8,828 nucleotides of DNA from Acidimicrobiales bacterium (GTDB taxonomy: Bacteria; Actinomycetota; Acidimicrobiia; Acidimicrobiales; JAKAVM01), in the NCBI GenBank assembly GCA_027451785.1, contig DAIDIS010000141.1, forward strand, positions 1 to 8,828. Reading direction: 5' to 3'. The notes beneath the pieces were generated by a model that was not told the DNA's origin, did no database searches, and saw only the letters and a program-made list of their open reading frames with translations. A program made the position numbers and the translations under genes. Positions 6,485 through 8,828 of this stretch are shown piece after piece; position 1 is the first letter of the stretch; each line of letters opens with the position of its first letter.

Positions 6485-6505
6485 TTTTATTCATTTAGCT
6501 CTATT

Positions 6506-6520
6506 GAGAAATCACTTCTC
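6506..6520. promoter_or_regulatory. 15-nt inverted repeat in the AT-rich lipase upstream region
   Basis: GAGAA-ATCAC-TTCTC is a perfect inverted repeat within an AT-rich stretch of about 60 bases, unlike the GC-rich surroundings. Size and position suit a repressor site. A further GAGAAAT occurs at 6534-6540. Binding by any protein is an inference. Confidence 0.3.
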
Positions 6521-6667
6521 TTAAGAAACCGACGAGAAATTGATGCTGTTCGCGTTTCGTCCCAACCCACGGATTTCCAGCGTGTAGAACGATGGGTCGC
6601 GAATTAGTCCCGCGCCATAGGTGGGGATCGCAATGCCGGTTTGCGCCTTAGCTGGGTTCCCGGACGG

Positions 6668-8014
6668 TCAGGGTCGAAAACTTGGAGTAGGGATCTCGAA
6701 GGTGCCCAAGCGGGCTATGAATTCCTCGGGGCGGATACCACTTTTGCCTTCTACGGTGGCGTACTTATCCAGTTCATAAACGACCATGTCCACAAAGTGG
6801 CTTACGATTTCTTCGCGCTCGGACGGAGCGATGTCATCCTCGAAGGCGATCTGGAAAATGGTCCCTGTCATCCGGACGATAAGGCGCGATCCCCAAGCCG
6901 GAGCAGCGAGTTCGATCAGCCCGGACGAGCGTGCGGCTGAGTCCAACCAATTGGATAGGCGATCTCCAGCCCGCTGAGATCGGCTCTTTACTTCGTTGCT
7001 GTTGCGTGGATCGAACCAGAGGGTGAAGGCGCTGGGGTGTTTCTCGTGGTGCCTAAGCGAGGTCATCAAGATCGCCTCCACCAGGCTTTTCACATTGACC
7101 GTCTCCAGCTCGAGGACCGCTTGCACCAACTCAGCGCCAATCGTCTCAAGCTCCCTGTCCAAAAAAGCCGACACGATCGAGTCACTGTTCTCGAAATACC
7201 GGTACAAGGTTGACGCGGGCATGCCTGCACGTTCCGCGATTAGGCGTGCCGAGATCGCCCCCGCCCCAATTTCTGCGATCAAGTCACCGGCTGCCGAAAG
7301 GATTCGCTCGACGGTTTCCTTGCTTCGGGACTGTACCGGTTGGCGCCTTTTTAGTGCTGCGGGAAGCGACTCTGCCGGAAGCGTAGTTGTCGACCCGGCA
7401 TACCTTGGAGATACTGCTGCACCTGCGCAGACTACGTTTATCAGGTACCTGAGGGCCTTGTCGTCCGGACTTTGGCCCGTCATGAGTAGGCGGAAGATCA
7501 TTGGGCCGAAGACAGCCTCGATTAGAGTCTTCGTGTCCGTACCTTCCGGCAGCTCTCCGCGGGCAATGGCTCTTTCGGTTATCTGCCTGTCGATCCCAAG
7601 CCGCCGTTCCCACAGGTCTGTGACAGCACTTGAAACGCCAGGGTCGGAGACCGCAACGGCGGCGATCGCACGAATCAAGGCGAGCATCTCAGGTGATCCG
7701 GAGATCGACGCAGCGGCTCTAGCCAGGACCAGGAGGTCGCCGGCCAGTGAACCTGTGTCGGGCACGGGGGTCTCTTGCTCAGCGAATGCAAGCAGCGAGT
7801 CGAGCAATATAGCCTCTACGCTGCCCCATCTCCTGTAGATGGTCGATTTGTTGACCCCGGCCCTCTTGGCGACTCCCTCGATTGTCAGATCTCTGTAGCC
7901 AGTCTCCTTCAACTCCTCGGCTAGGGCCGCCAAGACTGAAACCCGAACCTTTGCGCTACGTCCTCCTGGGCGGCGGTGCGGTTTGCTTTCTGTGCTCGGT
8001 GGGGTCGGGCTCAC
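6668..8014 (-). CDS. Transcriptional regulator with two tandem TetR domains, 448 aa
   Basis: About twice the usual TetR length of roughly 200 aa. The first DNA-binding domain spans about 20-72, with TIEGVAKRAGVNKSTIYRRW as the helix-turn-helix, followed by a ligand/dimer domain starting VPDTGSLAGDLLVLAR as in the TetR_C_11 type, to about 200. A linker rich in Ser, Thr and Pro (about 202-228) leads to a second complete domain, 229-285, with SARLIAERAGMPASTLYRYF, then another helical domain to about 418 and a short tail. The frame is continuous across the join. The two recognition regions differ, so the halves may see different sites or form an intramolecular pseudodimer. The start is GTG 8014 with no Shine-Dalgarno; a leaderless mRNA is possible, with GATAAC (8028-8023) as a -10. 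A perfect 14-bp palindrome lies 12 bases upstream, suggesting autoregulation. The downstream lipase is the likely target. Confidence 0.93.
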   Translation of the reverse strand: MSPTPPSTESKPHRRPGGRSAKVRVSVLAALAEELKETGYRDLTIEGVAKRAGVNKSTIYRRWGSVEAILLDSLLAFAEQETPVPDTGSLAGDLLVLARAAASISGSPEMLALIRAIAAVAVSDPGVSSAVTDLWERRLGIDRQITERAIARGELPEGTDTKTLIEAVFGPMIFRLLMTGQSPDDKALRYLINVVCAGAAVSPRYAGSTTTLPAESLPAALKRRQPVQSRSKETVERILSAAGDLIAEIGAGAISARLIAERAGMPASTLYRYFENSDSIVSAFLDRELETIGAELVQAVLELETVNVKSLVEAILMTSLRHHEKHPSAFTLWFDPRNSNEVKSRSQRAGDRLSNWLDSAARSSGLIELAAPAWGSRLIVRMTGTIFQIAFEDDIAPSEREEIVSHFVDMVVYELDKYATVEGKSGIRPEEFIARLGTFEIPTPSFRP

Positions 8015-8026
8015 ATCTTGAGGTTA

Positions 8027-8040
8027 TCGCATCGATGCGA
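8027..8040. promoter_or_regulatory. Perfect 14-bp palindrome, candidate TetR operator
   Basis: TCGCATCGATGCGA is a perfect palindrome 12 bases above the TetR start, in the divergent space shared with the phosphatase gene. It overlaps a possible minus-strand -10 GATAAC. Size, symmetry and place fit an autoregulatory TetR operator. A perfect 14-bp palindrome can occur by chance in a window this size, so position is the main argument. Confidence 0.5.
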
Positions 8041-8164
8041 CGCTTTTTCCTGGGAACTGTAAATACGACAGCTCGTTGTCTTAACAATCGTGAGCTTCGT
8101 TACTTCCTTTGGAATCGAGACCGTTACGTTTGTGGCTTTGGGGCCATGGCAGAATGGGCCATCT

Positions 8165-8638
8165 ATGCGGATTGCGATGGTGTGCCTCGGGAATATCTGC
8201 CGCTCTCCTATGGCTGAAATGGTTGCGGAGGCAATGATTGCCGAAGCTGGCTTGGAGCGGGAGTGGTCGGTCGAGTCCTATGGCACCGCTGGGTACCACC
8301 GTGGTGAGGATGCAGACCCCAGGGCGATTGCCGCACTGAAGCGTCATGGTTGGCCGGTGACGAAACACCATGCGAGGCAGATTTCTGCTTCGGATATACC
8401 GGACCTCGCTCTGGTGCTCTGCGCAGACAGGTCGAACCTCCACGCCGTCCGGAGAGTGGCAAGGGACGGCACCGACAAGGTCAGACTTCTTAGGTCCTTC
8501 GACGTCAACGCAAGTACTTTTGACGATGAGGTCCCAGATCCTTGGAGCGGCGGTGAAGAGGATTTCGATCTCTCGCTGAGGCTGATCGAGGCGGCGTGCC
8601 GTGGGCTCGTCGACCATCTCAAGTCGTCAAGGGCATAG
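8165..8638 (+). CDS. Low-molecular-weight protein-tyrosine phosphatase, 157 aa
   Basis: A cytosolic cysteine phosphatase that removes phosphate from tyrosine residues. The N-terminal P-loop VCLGNICRS (6-14) has nucleophile Cys7 and Arg13, with the second Cys12 often seen in the family. The general acid is Asp125 in VPDPW, next to SGGEEDFD. The length is typical. ATG 8165 is chosen because it starts MRIAMVCLGN, the canonical N-terminus. GTG 8090 in the same frame would add 25 unconserved residues, and neither has a strong ribosome site. It is not a thioredoxin-type arsenate reductase, since the loop reads GNICRS. It is divergent from the double TetR regulator with about 150 bases between. Whether the partner is a kinase, an exopolysaccharide system or something else cannot be said from the window. 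Confidence 0.94.
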   Translation: MRIAMVCLGNICRSPMAEMVAEAMIAEAGLEREWSVESYGTAGYHRGEDADPRAIAALKRHGWPVTKHHARQISASDIPDLALVLCADRSNLHAVRRVARDGTDKVRLLRSFDVNASTFDDEVPDPWSGGEEDFDLSLRLIEAACRGLVDHLKSSRA

Positions 8639-8656
8639 GCCGACTCGATTCCCAGG

Positions 8657-8686
8657 CATAATGCTGATGGTACGATCAGCCTTATG
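8657..8686. promoter_or_regulatory. 30-bp dyad with 13 of 15 symmetric positions, candidate operator or stem-loop
   Basis: The half-sites CATAATGCTGATGGT and ACGATCAGCCTTATG are inverted copies with mismatches only at 8662/8681 and 8669/8674. It lies 19 bases past the phosphatase stop. Its left arm contains CATAAT, a possible -10, and its right arm includes the ATG of a short leader ORF. Such a long dyad may be a repressor operator for the gene beginning near 8722, or the folded 3' end of the phosphatase mRNA. No T-tract follows. Confidence 0.6.
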
Positions 8687-8725
8687 ACCAGGTTTTCGGC
8701 TGTGGTCAAGGCCACAGGTCCATGA
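8684..8725 (+). CDS. Possible 13-codon leader ORF overlapping the next start
   Basis: ATG 8684 opens MTRFSAVVKATGP and ends at TGA 8723-8725, which overlaps ATG 8722 in an ATGA arrangement typical of translational coupling. Its start lies in the arm of the 30-bp dyad, and it runs through the hairpin at 8700-8717. No clear ribosome site precedes it, so it may be chance. Confidence 0.25.
   Translation: MTRFSAVVKATGP
8700..8717 (+). promoter_or_regulatory. Hairpin just before the start at 8722
   Basis: CTGTGG (8700-8705) pairs perfectly with CCACAG (8712-8717) around TCAAGG. It ends five bases before ATG 8722, so it would hold the only purine-rich bases near the start and could lower translation unless opened by ribosomes on the leader ORF. 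Confidence 0.35.
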
Positions 8726-8828
8726 CGTCGGAAAGACCACTATCTTCCGGCGCGCTGGTGTCGCTGAGGGTTGTAGAGCGGAACTTCCGGGACTCCTCGC
8801 AGGAGTGGAGAAGGCTGATTGGGGAGGT
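8722..8828 (+). CDS. Start of a probable membrane/transport protein, cut by the window edge
   Basis: Thirty-five codons are visible from ATG 8722, reading MTSERPLSSGALVSLR, then VVERNFRDSSQEWRRLIGE, and still open at the edge. The pattern [LV]R-VVERN-x(6)-W resembles the cytoplasmic N-terminus of ABC-2 type exporter permeases, which continues into a first membrane helix; that helix would lie outside the window. The start overlaps the stop of a short leader ORF and no strong ribosome site is seen. The family call is tentative. Confidence 0.4.
   Translation, partial: MTSERPLSSGALVSLRVVERNFRDSSQEWRRLIGE

Noticed and set aside
6996..7838. Long plus-strand open frame (280 codons) opposite the regulator
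   Set aside because: It is antisense to the double TetR gene, whose motifs are unmistakable; the plus-strand product is Ser/Arg-rich with no recognisable domain.
8081..8617. Minus-strand open frame (178 codons) opposite the phosphatase
   Set aside because: It is a shadow of the phosphatase gene, which has a complete active site; the antisense product shows no family pattern.

Overview
The window looks like chromosomal DNA from an actinobacterium, probably of the acidimicrobial type (order Acidimicrobiales and relatives). This is inferred from four things: a secreted protein built of GYW-[VIL]V-x(6-8)-FGDA repeats, which are typical of that group; a secretory-lipase family enzyme; an eRF1-like bacterial protein (baeRF type); and frequent GTG starts with moderately high GC by eye. 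No rRNA, tRNA, CRISPR array, transposase or integrase is visible, so nothing marks it as a mobile island.

Layout. Left edge to 698 (+): C-terminal part of an eRF1-like (baeRF) protein with a zinc-ribbon-like insert; the frame is open to the window edge. It converges on a minus-strand pair, ppsA (phosphoenolpyruvate synthase, 3502 to 1094) followed by a small helical 84-aa protein (1005 to 751). From 4990 to 3722 (-) lies a secreted protein with six GYW/FGDA repeats and a cysteine-containing C-terminal module. From 6420 to 5155 (-) lies a secreted alpha/beta-hydrolase of the secretory lipase family. Upstream of it on the same strand, 8014 to 6668, is a regulator with two complete TetR-type DNA-binding domains in one chain. 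Divergent from the regulator is a low-molecular-weight protein-tyrosine phosphatase (8165 to 8638, +). The right edge holds a leader with a 30-bp dyad, a 13-codon ORF and the first codons of a probable membrane or transport protein (8722 onward, +).

How the parts may work together. The minus-strand run TetR-TetR, lipase, repeat protein could be a regulated secretion cassette, because both downstream products carry signal peptides. The regulator's own start sits just below a perfect 14-bp palindrome, and the lipase start lies below two adjacent small palindromes, one of which overlaps a TTGACA hexamer. PpsA belongs to central metabolism (pyruvate to PEP) and is probably independent of this cassette.

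The most unusual features are the double TetR fusion; the 30-bp dyad with an overlapping leader ORF near the right edge; and a recurring pattern of short two-copy tandem duplications at or just beyond the 3' ends of minus-strand genes. One of these duplications appears to have created the present stop codon of the 84-aa gene.
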